Positions 1 to 8,863 of a stretch of DNA of 64,000 nt are shown here, piece after piece. The notes beneath the pieces are model-generated. The model was given only the letters and a program-made list of their open reading frames with translations. It had not been told where the DNA came from and searched no databases. Each line of letters starts with the position of its first letter. Within the stretch, counting starts at the first letter, position 1. Source of the DNA: Thermoanaerobacterium xylanolyticum LX-11 (lineage in GTDB: Bacteria; Bacillota; Thermoanaerobacteria; Thermoanaerobacterales; Thermoanaerobacteraceae); assembly GCF_000189775.2 (NCBI RefSeq), contig NC_015555.1, forward strand, positions 268,501 to 332,500. The letters are read 5' to 3'. The position numbers were made by a program, and so were the translations under genes.

Positions 1-37
1 AAAATGTCGTCAAAAAAATTTAAGCTACCACCATATA

Positions 38-71
38 TTTACAAATTTTACCTTATATTGGATGTTATAAT
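38..71 (+). promoter_or_regulatory. spoIIE promoter, Spo0A-type long spacer
   Basis: TTTACA (38-43) and TATAAT (66-71) are separated by 22 bp. Spo0A-activated sigma-A promoters such as B. subtilis spoIIG and spoIIE are known for 21-22 bp spacers in place of 17. A degenerate 0A-box-like TGTCGTC lies upstream at 5-11. No sequence with normal spacing matches as well. Confidence 0.5.
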
Positions 72-98
72 CATATCAAAAAAATGGTGGTGGTAAAT

Positions 99-2450
99 AT
101 GCAGAGTGCTGATATTCTTCCTTACTCAAGGATAGGAAGAAAAGAAAGCAATGAAAAATTGCAAAAAGACAATGTAAAATTTATATTCAATGCTTTAATT
201 TTTGCATTGATAGGTTTTGTCATAGGTCGTGCACAAATAATGGACAACCTTATTCCGTTTGGTGTGGCGTATTTTGCATCTCTCTTAATGCAAAAGAGAA
301 AGTACTTTTTGTCAGGAATTGGAGTCTACCTTGGAGTATTGTCTTTACCCGGTATCAATAGCATCAAATATCTAATCGTTTTGGTTTTGATATTGGCTTT
401 TGAATATCTATTAAAAGTTAAAAGCAAAAATATTTTTAAAGTGGCGTTGATAACATTTTTCTCGCTGCTTTTAGTAGACCTCATATACAGCAAAGCGTAT
501 GGATTTTTGCTGTTTGACGTAATGACGTCTATTTACGAATCTGTCATAGCCATGTTAATGGTATTCATATTTAATCAGGCAATTTTACTCTTGGGTAGCT
601 CAAACAGAAAAGTCATATCAAACGAAGAAATCATATCATTGTGTATATTGTTAAGTATTTTTATCTTAGGCCTTGATAATATAAAGGTGTGGAGATTTAA
701 CTTAAATAGCTCATTTGGCATACTTACTATACTGATGAGTTCGTACATAGGTGGTGTAGGCACGGGTGCCAGCGTAGGAACTACCATTGGTCTTATTGGA
801 AGCCTTGCTCTTACAAATACTCCTACATCTGTAGGATTATACGGGTTTACAGGACTTTTGTCTGGAAGCATGAAAAAACTTGGCAGATTGGGAATTACAT
901 TGGGATTTTTTACTGCTGCTGCCATTATGACATTTTACGTCAATGGATTTGCAAATATGATTATCAGTCCTTACGATTTTGCTTTAGCTTCTTTAGTATT
1001 TTTATCTGTTCCTAAAAAAAGATTGGATCATCTTGTTTCAATTGTAAAAGGCGATAAAGGTTCATTGCAGCGAAGCTACAGTGTAAAACTTAAAGAAGTG
1101 GTGACTGATAAATTAAAAGAGTATGCCGAAGTGTTCGACGAGTTAGGGAAAAGCTTTAAAAAGGCAAATGAGAAGATCTTAGATCACAAGGATATATCAT
1201 ATCTTTTTGAAGAAATAGCCAATAAGACATGTACTGATTGTGCTATGTACAAAATGTGCTGGGATAAAGATTTTTATTTTACATATAAAAGCATGTTTGA
1301 TTTAGTAGAAAGTCTGGAAGGAACAGGAAATGTTGAAAGCAACAAGCTTTATAAAAAGTGCATAAGGTTTCCTGAGCTTCTTAATTGTACGAGGCATAAT
1401 CTCATGATTTACAAGATAAACATGCAGTGGAGGGAAAGGCTTAAAGATGCCAAGAATATTGTTTCAAACCAGTTAAAAGGCATTTCCTCAGTTATATCAA
1501 ACATGGCTGACGATATAAGCATGGACATCACTTTCAAAGATGATCTTGAACAGTATCTGCTTGTAGAATTGGATAAAAGAGGGATACCTGTAGACGACGC
1601 CATAGTTTACGATGCGGGAGACGGAAATGTGGTGATAAAGATATACAAGAAAGCCTGTTATGCAGCTAAAGAATGCGAGAAAAAAATTATTCCGGCTGTA
1701 TCAGAGATTATGGGGGAGAAGTACGAGCGGAAAAATACTTTGTGTTCTATAAATAATAAAGGGAGGTGCAGCTTGACTCTTACAAGAGCTGAAAGCTATC
1801 AAGTATCCACAGGCATTAGCAAAATCAGTAAAAGCGCCAATAAAATATCTGGTGACACATACTCTTTCATGGAACTGGAAGGCGGAAAGTACATGGCGGC
1901 TTTAAGCGATGGTATGGGATTTGGCTTAAGAGCAGCTTCTGAAAGCAGTACGACAATATCCTTGCTGGAAAGATTCATTGAGGCGGGATTCGATAAAGGC
2001 TTAGTTGTACAAACTATAAATTCTATTCTGGCATTAAGGTCAGCAGAGGAGATGTTCTCGACAGTTGACATATCGTTTATAGATTTGTTTACGGGAGATG
2101 CAGAGTTTATAAAGATCGGCGCCTCAGCCACATTTATAAAGAGCGGAAAAAATGTGGATGTGATTGAATCCAGTTCACTGCCTATCGGTATTTTGGAAGA
2201 CGTCGATGCAGACATTCACGATAGGAAGTTAAATGACGGTGATTTTGTGATTTTGACGACAGACGGGGTATTAGACTGCTTTGATGGTAACAAAGAAGAA
2301 AGCATGGCAAGATTTTTAAGAAACCTTGATTTGAAGGATCCTCAGGACATGGCTGAAGCTATAATGAAGAAATGCCTTGAGCTTTGTGAAAACAAGCCTA
2401 AAGACGACATGACAGTGCTTACGGTAAAAGTTTGGAAAAAGCGATTGTAA
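99..2450 (+). CDS. spoIIE: SpoIIE, stage II sporulation protein E (PP2C-type phosphatase)
   Basis: This is the membrane phosphatase that dephosphorylates SpoIIAA in the forespore, releasing sigma-F, and that also associates with the polar septum. The protein has 783 aa against about 827 in B. subtilis. Roughly the first 300 residues are a run of hydrophobic segments. A central cytosolic region contains a cysteine-rich patch (CTDCAMYKMC). The C-terminal PP2C domain carries the metal-binding signature SDGMGFG and, near the end, TTDGV and DDMTV. An ATG at 84 would give five more residues but has no ribosome binding site. ATG at 99 follows GGTGGTGG and is preferred. yabS, yabT, tilS, hpt and ftsH follow as in B. 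subtilis. Confidence 0.95.
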   Translation: MQSADILPYSRIGRKESNEKLQKDNVKFIFNALIFALIGFVIGRAQIMDNLIPFGVAYFASLLMQKRKYFLSGIGVYLGVLSLPGINSIKYLIVLVLILAFEYLLKVKSKNIFKVALITFFSLLLVDLIYSKAYGFLLFDVMTSIYESVIAMLMVFIFNQAILLLGSSNRKVISNEEIISLCILLSIFILGLDNIKVWRFNLNSSFGILTILMSSYIGGVGTGASVGTTIGLIGSLALTNTPTSVGLYGFTGLLSGSMKKLGRLGITLGFFTAAAIMTFYVNGFANMIISPYDFALASLVFLSVPKKRLDHLVSIVKGDKGSLQRSYSVKLKEVVTDKLKEYAEVFDELGKSFKKANEKILDHKDISYLFEEIANKTCTDCAMYKMCWDKDFYFTYKSMFDLVESLEGTGNVESNKLYKKCIRFPELLNCTRHNLMIYKINMQWRERLKDAKNIVSNQLKGISSVISNMADDISMDITFKDDLEQYLLVELDKRGIPVDDAIVYDAGDGNVVIKIYKKACYAAKECEKKIIPAVSEIMGEKYERKNTLCSINNKGRCSLTLTRAESYQVSTGISKISKSANKISGDTYSFMELEGGKYMAALSDGMGFGLRAASESSTTISLLERFIEAGFDKGLVVQTINSILALRSAEEMFSTVDISFIDLFTGDAEFIKIGASATFIKSGKNVDVIESSSLPIGILEDVDADIHDRKLNDGDFVILTTDGVLDCFDGNKEESMARFLRNLDLKDPQDMAEAIMKKCLELCENKPKDDMTVLTVKVWKKRL

Positions 2451-2460
2451 GCTGAATAAT

Positions 2461-2503
2461 CCTTCCATAAGATGGCAAAAATAATAAAAAATCTTATGGA
2501 GGG
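2461..2503 (+). promoter_or_regulatory. Hairpin that buries the yabS ribosome binding site
   Basis: Arms 2461-2473 and 2491-2503 pair over 13 bp (one G-U) around a 17-nt A-rich loop. The 3' arm contains GGAGGG, the Shine-Dalgarno sequence of yabS, so the folded RNA would hide it. No T-run follows, which argues against an ordinary terminator. Confidence 0.6.
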
Positions 2504-2511
2504 ATTTGATT

Positions 2512-3201
2512 TTGGAGATTTTGATAAAACAGATAATCGTCGTTACAGACGGCAAATCAAATGTCGGTGGGAATCCAGCAGATGCAGCTTTTTTGGCGTA
2601 TAGGAAGGGAATTCGAGTAAGTTCTATAGGTATCGTTGACGACGGAAAGCTGTCTATAAAAGAGATAAAAGATATTGCAAGTTCCGGTGGTGGGGTGTAT
2701 GACATAATTTATTCAGATGACTTTATAAGGTCTTTATCGATGGTGACGCAAAAATCAGCCGAAAAAACTTTGTACGATACCTTAGATAGCGAATTGATGA
2801 AACTCATAGGGAAAAATATAGAAGGACTTCATCCTGTATTGCGGTCTCAAATCGTAGAATACATCGATAAACTTCTTGATATTTCAGATGTAAGATGCGC
2901 AATTTTGCTGGACTTAAGTGGAAGTATGGCAAGAAAATTGAAAAAAGCAGTGAATGGAGTAATGGATCTTCTAAGCACCATGAAAGTGAGAAAGGGCAAA
3001 AGCCAGTTTTGCCTAATAGGATTTCCATATGGCAATGATGTTTATGCGAAGGTTATATGTCCATTTACATCGAAGATAAATGATATAGAAGCTCATCTTA
3101 AGAACTTAAAGGCAGGTGGAAATACCCCTACTTACCATGCGATAAAGCTGGCTACATCGCTTTTTGACACAGAAGTTGAATCTATAAGAGGTATCGGTTA
3201 A
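2512..3201 (+). CDS. yabS: YabS-like von Willebrand factor A domain protein
   Basis: The protein is 229 aa with a single vWA fold. The metal-ion-dependent adhesion site motif DLSGSM lies around residue 132, after an N-terminal alpha/beta half that includes VVTDGKSN. In B. subtilis yabS sits between spoIIE and yabT; its role is not well defined, though the neighbourhood points to sporulation. The start chosen is TTG 2512, eight bases after GGAGGG. TTG 2506 would be only two bases from it. The stop codon overlaps the yabT start (TAATG), so the two are probably translationally coupled. Translation may be limited by the hairpin just upstream. Confidence 0.8.
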   Translation: MEILIKQIIVVTDGKSNVGGNPADAAFLAYRKGIRVSSIGIVDDGKLSIKEIKDIASSGGGVYDIIYSDDFIRSLSMVTQKSAEKTLYDTLDSELMKLIGKNIEGLHPVLRSQIVEYIDKLLDISDVRCAILLDLSGSMARKLKKAVNGVMDLLSTMKVRKGKSQFCLIGFPYGNDVYAKVICPFTSKINDIEAHLKNLKAGGNTPTYHAIKLATSLFDTEVESIRGIG

Positions 3202-4040
3202 TGCTTGAGAATGGCTATGTTTTGACAGGCATACACAATAGACGGAAATACGTAGTCGAGAAAAAAATTGGTCATGGCGGTGTAGCCAACGTATACCTTG
3301 TGCACGACGAGGAAAATTTAAAATATGCGCTTAAGATAAGTGAAGATTTAATAAGCATCACGAGAGAGCACAAAGTGTTGACATCATTGAAAAATTGCGA
3401 TTTTGCTCCACACGTATTTGATTTAGATGATGTATTATTGTATAATAAAATGTATCATTATATAGTTTTGGAGTACATAGAGGGATATAGCCTTGATAGA
3501 TTGATTAAATCAGGTATTGATTTGGAGAATGCTTCATACATACTTACTGAAATTTTAGATGTTTTGCTTAGATTAAAACGATTAGGCATTTTTTACACAG
3601 ATTTAAAACCATCCAATGTTATGATAGATGAGGTAAAAAAGCGTATAGTGCTTATTGACTATGGCTCAACATCTGCTAAAGATGATACCGTAAAAGAATT
3701 TACACCTGAATTTGACAGAGCCAGTTGGAAAGTGGGCTTAAGAAAAGCGGATTCAGGGTATCTGTCGTTTGAAGCAGGGATGCTTTTTGTATGTCTTGTA
3801 ATGGGCAAGACATTTAGACATGATTACCACACGATAGGAGAAGTGTTAAAGCAATCAAGAGCAAGGCTTGGAAAATTTTATATTGCCATAATGAAGGCGC
3901 TTAATGGCACGTACGATATAAATAAACTGTATGTCAATTTTAAAAATGGCTGCTTTAGTGAAAAGGCGTCAATGTATTTAAATTACATTCTTTTCATAAT
4001 GGGTATGATATTCATTTTACTTATGATTTTAGCGGTGTAG
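3201..4040 (+). CDS. yabT: YabT-like membrane-anchored Ser/Thr protein kinase
   Basis: This is a Hanks-type kinase. Visible motifs are a glycine-rich loop (GHGGVANVY, residues 24-32), the ATP-binding Lys45, a catalytic loop YTDLKPSN (D134, N139) in place of the usual HRDLKPxN, and DYG (D153) in place of DFG. It ends in one hydrophobic segment (about 257-278) with no extracellular sensor domain, as in B. subtilis YabT, a sporulation kinase reported to be activated by DNA and to phosphorylate proteins such as RecA. The 279-aa length is shorter than the B. subtilis protein (about 338). It overlaps yabS by one base. The lack of the HRD arginine suggests activity that does not depend on activation-loop phosphorylation. 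Confidence 0.85.
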   Translation: MLENGYVLTGIHNRRKYVVEKKIGHGGVANVYLVHDEENLKYALKISEDLISITREHKVLTSLKNCDFAPHVFDLDDVLLYNKMYHYIVLEYIEGYSLDRLIKSGIDLENASYILTEILDVLLRLKRLGIFYTDLKPSNVMIDEVKKRIVLIDYGSTSAKDDTVKEFTPEFDRASWKVGLRKADSGYLSFEAGMLFVCLVMGKTFRHDYHTIGEVLKQSRARLGKFYIAIMKALNGTYDINKLYVNFKNGCFSEKASMYLNYILFIMGMIFILLMILAV

Positions 4041-4049
4041 GGGATATAT

Positions 4050-5432
4050 ATGATAGATAGCTTTGAAAAGACGATAAAAGAATACAAAATGATAGAAAAA
4101 GGCGATAAAATCGTGGTAGGAGTATCTGGAGGCCCTGATTCTATTTGCCTTCTTAATTTGCTTTTAGAGATAAAAGAAAGGTATAAGCTTAAGCTTTTTG
4201 TGGTTCATGTAAATCACATGCTGAGGGGAGCCGATGCAGATAGTGATGCGTTGTTCGTTGAGAAGTTCTGCAAGGGAATAAATATCCCGTTTTTTTTATT
4301 TAAGGAAGACGTGAGAAGATACGCTGAAGAAAATGGATTATCAGAGGAGGCTGCCGGAAGAGAAATAAGGTACAGTGCTTTTAATAAAGTGCTTAAAGAA
4401 GTTGGTGGAAACAAAATTGCCATTGCCCACAACAAAAATGACGTAGCCGAAACGGTTCTCTTAAACATCTTAAGAGGTGCTGGTACAACTGGACTTGTGG
4501 GCATAAAGCCTGTTAATGGATGCATCATAAGACCTCTTATACAGACGAAAAGGCGTGAGATAATTGACTACCTTAATTCGAAGAATTTAGAGTTTGTAGA
4601 AGATGTGACAAATAAAGAAGATGCGTATAGAAGAAACCGAATAAGGCTAAAATTGATACCATTTATTGAAGAATATTTTGATATAGACATGGTCGAAAAT
4701 TTGTACAGAACATCACAGATCGTACTTGATGATGAAGACTATTTAAGCCGTGAATCTGAAAAAATATTTAATGAGATTGCTGACATTGACAATGGAAATG
4801 TTAAACTTGACATTGATGGGATAAAAAAATTACACAGTTCCATAAAAAGAAGAGTCATTAGATTGGCGTATAAGAAACTAAAGGGAGATTTTAATCAGCT
4901 TGCGTTTAAGCACGTGGAAGATGTGTTAGATATCATGGACAAGCAGACATCGTCAAAAATTGATTTACCCTTTGAAATTGAAGTTATAAAAAGTTATAAT
5001 AATCTTATATTCAGAAAGAGAAACTTTTATGAAAAGCGAGATTTTAGCGAAGTTAAGCTTAATATTCCCGGTATAACAGATGGTGGATGTTTAGGCGTAT
5101 ATAAGGCGGAGATAATAGATAGAGAATCAATAGAAAGCCTTAATTTAGGTAGATACCGTAAGTTTTTCGATGCTGATTTGATTGATGGCGATGTAGTCGT
5201 AAGGCATAGGAGAATTGGAGATTGCATCTCGCCTTTAAACATGAGAGGGACAAAGACACTTAAAAAGTATTTTATCGATGAGAAAATCCCAAGAGAGGAG
5301 AGGGATAAGATACCATTATTAGCTATTGGCAACACTATTTTGTGGATTGTGGGATATAGAATTTCTGAAAAGTACAAAGTACGTGATAGCACAAAAAAAA
5401 TATTGTCTATAGAGTATATTGAACAAGATTAA
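4050..5432 (+). CDS. tilS: TilS, tRNA(Ile)-lysidine synthase
   Basis: TilS ligates lysine to C34 of the CAU-anticodon tRNA(Ile), changing its reading from AUG to AUA. This essential step uses ATP in the cytosol. The N-type ATP pyrophosphatase motif SGGPDS is at residues 26-31, followed by HVNHMLRG and the region with EEAAGREIRY. The C-terminal part holds the tRNA-recognition domain, including the RRIGD stretch. The length of 460 aa is normal. It starts 9 bases after the yabT stop. AUA codons are frequent in this AT-rich genome, consistent with the need for the enzyme. Confidence 0.93.
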   Translation: MIDSFEKTIKEYKMIEKGDKIVVGVSGGPDSICLLNLLLEIKERYKLKLFVVHVNHMLRGADADSDALFVEKFCKGINIPFFLFKEDVRRYAEENGLSEEAAGREIRYSAFNKVLKEVGGNKIAIAHNKNDVAETVLLNILRGAGTTGLVGIKPVNGCIIRPLIQTKRREIIDYLNSKNLEFVEDVTNKEDAYRRNRIRLKLIPFIEEYFDIDMVENLYRTSQIVLDDEDYLSRESEKIFNEIADIDNGNVKLDIDGIKKLHSSIKRRVIRLAYKKLKGDFNQLAFKHVEDVLDIMDKQTSSKIDLPFEIEVIKSYNNLIFRKRNFYEKRDFSEVKLNIPGITDGGCLGVYKAEIIDRESIESLNLGRYRKFFDADLIDGDVVVRHRRIGDCISPLNMRGTKTLKKYFIDEKIPREERDKIPLLAIGNTILWIVGYRISEKYKVRDSTKKILSIEYIEQD

Positions 5433-5444
5433 GGAGGAAATTTG

Positions 5445-5990
5445 ATGGAAAATTTATCAAAAGACATCGATGAAATTTTGATCACAGAAGAAGAGCTTAA
5501 AGAAAAGATAAAAGAGCTTGGGAGGCAGATTACGAAGGACTACGAAGGGAAAAATTTAATGCTGGTAGGAGTCTTAAAAGGTGCTTTAATGTTTATGGCT
5601 GATTTGTCAAGAAACATAGATTTGCCTTTATCACTTGATTTTATGGCTGTTTCCAGCTATGGAAGCTCAACACATTCATCAGGAATAGTAAAGATAATTA
5701 AAGACCTTGATATAAGCATAGAAGGCAAAGATGTCCTGATTGTGGAGGATATAATTGATAGCGGTTTGACTCTGTCTTACTTGAGGGAAACCCTACTTGG
5801 GAGGAAACCAAAAAGCTTGAAAATATGCACAATATTAGACAAACCGGAGAGAAGAGAAGCATCTGTAAAAGTCGACTATGTGGGATTTAAGATACCGGAT
5901 AAGTTTGTCGTTGGTTATGGATTAGACTTTGATGAAAAGTACAGAAACCTTCCTTTTATAGGCGTTTTGAAACCTGAAATGTACAGCTAA
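5445..5990 (+). CDS. hpt: Hypoxanthine-guanine phosphoribosyltransferase
   Basis: The enzyme salvages hypoxanthine and guanine with PRPP to give IMP and GMP. The PRPP-binding loop appears as [11 protein letters not shown], with the acidic pair of this family, and the C-terminal part carries the family pattern [27 protein letters not shown] in pieces. The protein is 181 aa, a normal length. ATG 5445 sits seven bases after AAGGAGG; the TTG one codon earlier is less likely. It lies 12 bases after tilS and before ftsH, the same order as tilS-hprT-ftsH of B. subtilis. Confidence 0.93.
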   Translation: MENLSKDIDEILITEEELKEKIKELGRQITKDYEGKNLMLVGVLKGALMFMADLSRNIDLPLSLDFMAVSSYGSSTHSSGIVKIIKDLDISIEGKDVLIVEDIIDSGLTLSYLRETLLGRKPKSLKICTILDKPERREASVKVDYVGFKIPDKFVVGYGLDFDEKYRNLPFIGVLKPEMYS

Positions 5991-5993
5991 AAT

Positions 5994-6022
5994 TTGTTTT
6001 TTTATATGGTATATGTTATTAT
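5994..6022 (+). promoter_or_regulatory. ftsH promoter
   Basis: TTGTTT (5994-5999), a 17-bp spacer and TATTAT (6017-6022) lie in the gap after hpt, about 37 bp before the ftsH start. No heat-shock operator (CIRCE or CtsR box) is visible next to it. Confidence 0.45.
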
Positions 6023-6058
6023 AAATTAAGTGATACGGCTTTGAAGGGAGGGCCATAT

Positions 6059-7894
6059 TTGAATAAAACGATCAGAGGTATCGTTATATGGATACTGATA
6101 ATTATCGCATTATATGCAATGGTACAATTGTATACTGATAATATTAAACAACCTGCAGTTATCGACGTTACTGAACTGTACAGCCAGATTATCAAAAACA
6201 ATGTTTCAGAGATGACTATTTCCGGCACAAGCATTACAGGTACTTTAAAAGACGGCACACAGTTTAGCAGCAATGTGCCTGATGTGACGTCGTTTATGAA
6301 TTTCTTGACGCCTTACATTAAGGACAATAAACTTGTCGTCAAGAGTGAACCGCCTCAAGGAGCTCCTTGGTGGTATTCACTTTTACCAACGCTATTTATG
6401 GTGGCTGTGTTGGTAGTGCTATGGTATGTGTTTATGCAGCAAGCACAAGGCGGTGGTGGCAATAGAGTCATGTCTTTTGGCAAAAGCCGTGCTAAGATGG
6501 TAACAGACGATAAGCGGAGAGTCACTTTTAATGATGTAGCTGGTGCAGATGAGGAAAAGGAAGAGCTGCAGGAAATAGTAGAGTTTTTGAAATTCCCCAA
6601 GAAATTCTTAGATTTAGGCGCTCGTATACCTAAAGGCGTTCTCTTAGTAGGACCTCCTGGAACAGGTAAAACTTTGCTTGCAAAGGCTGTGGCTGGTGAA
6701 GCTGGAGTTCCATTTTTCAGCATAAGCGGTTCTGACTTTGTGGAGATGTTTGTAGGTGTCGGTGCATCAAGGGTTAGGGATCTTTTTGAACAAGCCAAGA
6801 AAAATTCTCCTTGTATAATTTTTATAGATGAAATTGACGCTGTTGGTCGCCATAGAGGCGCAGGATTAGGCGGTGGACATGACGAAAGAGAGCAAACATT
6901 AAACCAGTTGCTGGTTGAGATGGATGGTTTCAGTGTAAATGAAGGCATCATAGTCATAGCTGCTACAAATAGGCCAGACATCCTTGACCCTGCTCTTTTA
7001 AGGCCTGGGCGATTTGACAGGCATGTTACTGTAGGTGTTCCAGACATCAAAGGAAGAGAGGAGATCTTAAAGGTACATTCCAGAAACAAGCCTCTTGCAC
7101 CTGATGTGTCACTGAAAGTATTGGCGAGAAGGACGCCTGGATTTACAGGAGCTGATATTGAAAATCTCATGAACGAAGCTGCACTTTTGACTGCCAGAAA
7201 AGGCATGAAGCAGATAACTATGGTAGAGCTGGAAGAAGCTATTACAAGAGTTATAGCAGGTCCTGAAAAGAGAAGCAGAGTAATATCTGAAAGAGACAAA
7301 AAACTCGTATCGTATCATGAGGCAGGTCATGCGGTTGTTGCAAAACTCCTCCCGAATACGCCTCCTGTTCACGAAGTGACGATCATTCCAAGAGGAAGAG
7401 CAGGCGGTTACACCATGCTGCTTCCTGAAGAAGACAAGTACTACATGTCAAAGTCTGAGATGATGGACGAGATTGTCCACCTTTTGGGAGGACGCGTAGC
7501 TGAGAGCCTTGTCTTGAATGATATATCTACAGGTGCACAAAATGACATAGAAAGAGCCACAAACATAGCGAGAAAGATGGTTACAGAGTACGGCATGAGC
7601 GAAAAATTGGGTCCTATGACTTTCGGTACAGACAACGACGAAATATTTATTGGCAGAGATTTAGGTAGGACGAGGAATTACAGCGAAGAAGTTCAGTACG
7701 ACATCGACAAAGAGATGAAGAGGATCATCGATGAATGCTACAACAAGGCTGAGACACTCTTAAAAGAGAATATAGATAAGCTTCATAGAATTGCACAGGC
7801 TTTGATGACGAAAGAGAAACTTAACGCAGAGGAATTTGAAAAGTATTTTAATGGCGAAAATGTAGATGAGACGAATCAGAGCGAAGAAGCATAA
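6059..7894 (+). CDS. ftsH: FtsH, ATP-dependent zinc metalloprotease
   Basis: FtsH is a hexameric membrane protease that degrades misassembled membrane proteins and short-lived regulators. The 611-aa protein has a first transmembrane helix (about residues 6-24), a short external domain, a second helix (about 100-125), and an AAA+ module. That module has Walker A GPPGTGKT (about 198-205), Walker B IIFIDEID and the second region of homology RPGRFDRHV. The zinc-binding HEAGH is around 419-423. The start is TTG 6059, after AAGGGAGGG; an upstream in-frame TTG (6041) would include the ribosome binding site in the coding sequence. A terminator follows directly, so this ends the spoIIE-ftsH block. Confidence 0.96.
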   Translation: MNKTIRGIVIWILIIIALYAMVQLYTDNIKQPAVIDVTELYSQIIKNNVSEMTISGTSITGTLKDGTQFSSNVPDVTSFMNFLTPYIKDNKLVVKSEPPQGAPWWYSLLPTLFMVAVLVVLWYVFMQQAQGGGGNRVMSFGKSRAKMVTDDKRRVTFNDVAGADEEKEELQEIVEFLKFPKKFLDLGARIPKGVLLVGPPGTGKTLLAKAVAGEAGVPFFSISGSDFVEMFVGVGASRVRDLFEQAKKNSPCIIFIDEIDAVGRHRGAGLGGGHDEREQTLNQLLVEMDGFSVNEGIIVIAATNRPDILDPALLRPGRFDRHVTVGVPDIKGREEILKVHSRNKPLAPDVSLKVLARRTPGFTGADIENLMNEAALLTARKGMKQITMVELEEAITRVIAGPEKRSRVISERDKKLVSYHEAGHAVVAKLLPNTPPVHEVTIIPRGRAGGYTMLLPEEDKYYMSKSEMMDEIVHLLGGRVAESLVLNDISTGAQNDIERATNIARKMVTEYGMSEKLGPMTFGTDNDEIFIGRDLGRTRNYSEEVQYDIDKEMKRIIDECYNKAETLLKENIDKLHRIAQALMTKEKLNAEEFEKYFNGENVDETNQSEEA

Positions 7895-7897
7895 CTT

Positions 7898-7932
7898 AAA
7901 AGACATACAATTTACTTTGTATGTCTTTTTTA
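7898..7932 (+). terminator. ftsH terminator
   Basis: A 12-13 bp stem (arms 7898-7910 and 7917-7929) with a short loop is followed by a T-run. The A-run on the other side means it could also serve the AraC-type gene that converges on it. Confidence 0.8.
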
Positions 7933-7988
7933 GTTTCATGAATGAGATTTCAAATTTTTCAAGATATCGTGTGATATTGCTTTTGTGA

Positions 7989-8744
7989 TTAATCTAATTC
8001 TCTGTATTCTTTCGGGGACATATTTGTCATCTTCCTGAAATTTCTGTGAAATGTCCGCAAATTGCTGTATCCACAATTGAATGCGATTTCGCTTACAGAA
8101 AGATTGCTGTTTTTTAACATGTAGCAGGATTGCGAAATGCGATAGTTGTTTAGATATTCTGTAAAAGTCATGCCCATTTGCTGGATAAATAGTTTTGATA
8201 AATATGGATAATCGTAATTTAGGTATTTTGCAGCCTTTTTTAATGTACAGTCATTTGAATAGTTTTGCTCAATAAAAAGCAGCATCTTGTATAGAACTTT
8301 TGTCTTAGTCGATTGTTTTGAGGGAATGAATGAAGTATGGTTTACTAACATATCGCACAGTGAATATAAAAAGCTTTTTTTACCGTATATGGAATCAAGC
8401 TTATTGAAATTTATGATGTTATCCAAGTGCAGTATGTTATCTTCAGGGATCATGCCTTTGTAATTCATGTAGAAATCTCCGATAAGTTCTGGAGAAAACA
8501 GGACGATTGTGATGTCAGAGCAATCAATCGTCTTAAATTCATGCATTTGATTAGGAAAGACAAAGGCTAAATCATTTTTATTAAGTGTGTATTCTTTTTT
8601 GTCTATTGAGACAGATAATTGGCCGTCATTTAAGTATATAAGTTCGTACGCTCTATGAAAATGATATGGAAATTGATAATTTCTAAGTGAAAAAAAGCGG
8701 AAGAGATCTTTTTCATTTACACCATGCTTTTGAAAAAAGACCAT
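7989..8744 (-). CDS. AraC/XylS-family transcriptional regulator
   Basis: The 251-aa protein has an N-terminal cupin-like sugar-sensing half (with HFHRAYELIYL and FPNQMHEF) and a C-terminal AraC-type double helix-turn-helix (about residues 150-250). The second HTH carries the typical pattern SEIAFNCGYSNLRTFHRNFRKMTNMSPKEYR. The reverse-strand ribosome binding site AGGAGGGA precedes the ATG. It is divergent from xylC, with the two promoters overlapping, so it most likely activates the xylosidase gene and controls itself. The sensed sugar is not visible in the sequence; xylose, xylobiose or a related oligosaccharide is the natural guess. Confidence 0.88.
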   Translation of the reverse strand: MVFFQKHGVNEKDLFRFFSLRNYQFPYHFHRAYELIYLNDGQLSVSIDKKEYTLNKNDLAFVFPNQMHEFKTIDCSDITIVLFSPELIGDFYMNYKGMIPEDNILHLDNIINFNKLDSIYGKKSFLYSLCDMLVNHTSFIPSKQSTKTKVLYKMLLFIEQNYSNDCTLKKAAKYLNYDYPYLSKLFIQQMGMTFTEYLNNYRISQSCYMLKNSNLSVSEIAFNCGYSNLRTFHRNFRKMTNMSPKEYRELD

Positions 8745-8781
8745 AAGAGTCCCTCCTAAAAAAACACTAATATTGTCTTAA

Positions 8782-8811
8782 AGTATACTACTTTTTGCAT
8801 AGCGATATCAA
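8782..8811 (-). promoter_or_regulatory. Promoter of the AraC-type regulator
   Basis: Read on the minus strand, TTGATA (8806-8811), an 18-bp spacer and TATACT (8782-8787) make a good sigma-A promoter 38 bp before the start codon. Confidence 0.6.
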
Positions 8812-8834
8812 CAGGCATTTGCTTAAAATAGAAT
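8806..8834 (+). promoter_or_regulatory. Candidate weak xylC promoter
   Basis: TAGAAT (8829-8834) lies 17 bp after TATCAA (8806-8811), a poor -35 that is the complement of the regulator's own -35. A weak -35 is what an activator-dependent promoter usually shows. Confidence 0.35.
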
Positions 8835-8863
8835 TAATCGTTAAAAGAGGAGGGGTTTTAGAA

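Noticed and set aside
6355..7299. Long reverse open frame (314 aa) inside ftsH
   Set aside because: It is a shadow of ftsH codon structure, Ser/Pro/Thr-rich, with no start signals or family resemblance.
8795..8863. Extended N-terminus of XylC (23 residues)
   Set aside because: The ribosome binding site would be inside the coding region and the catalytic numbering fits only the ATG at 8864.
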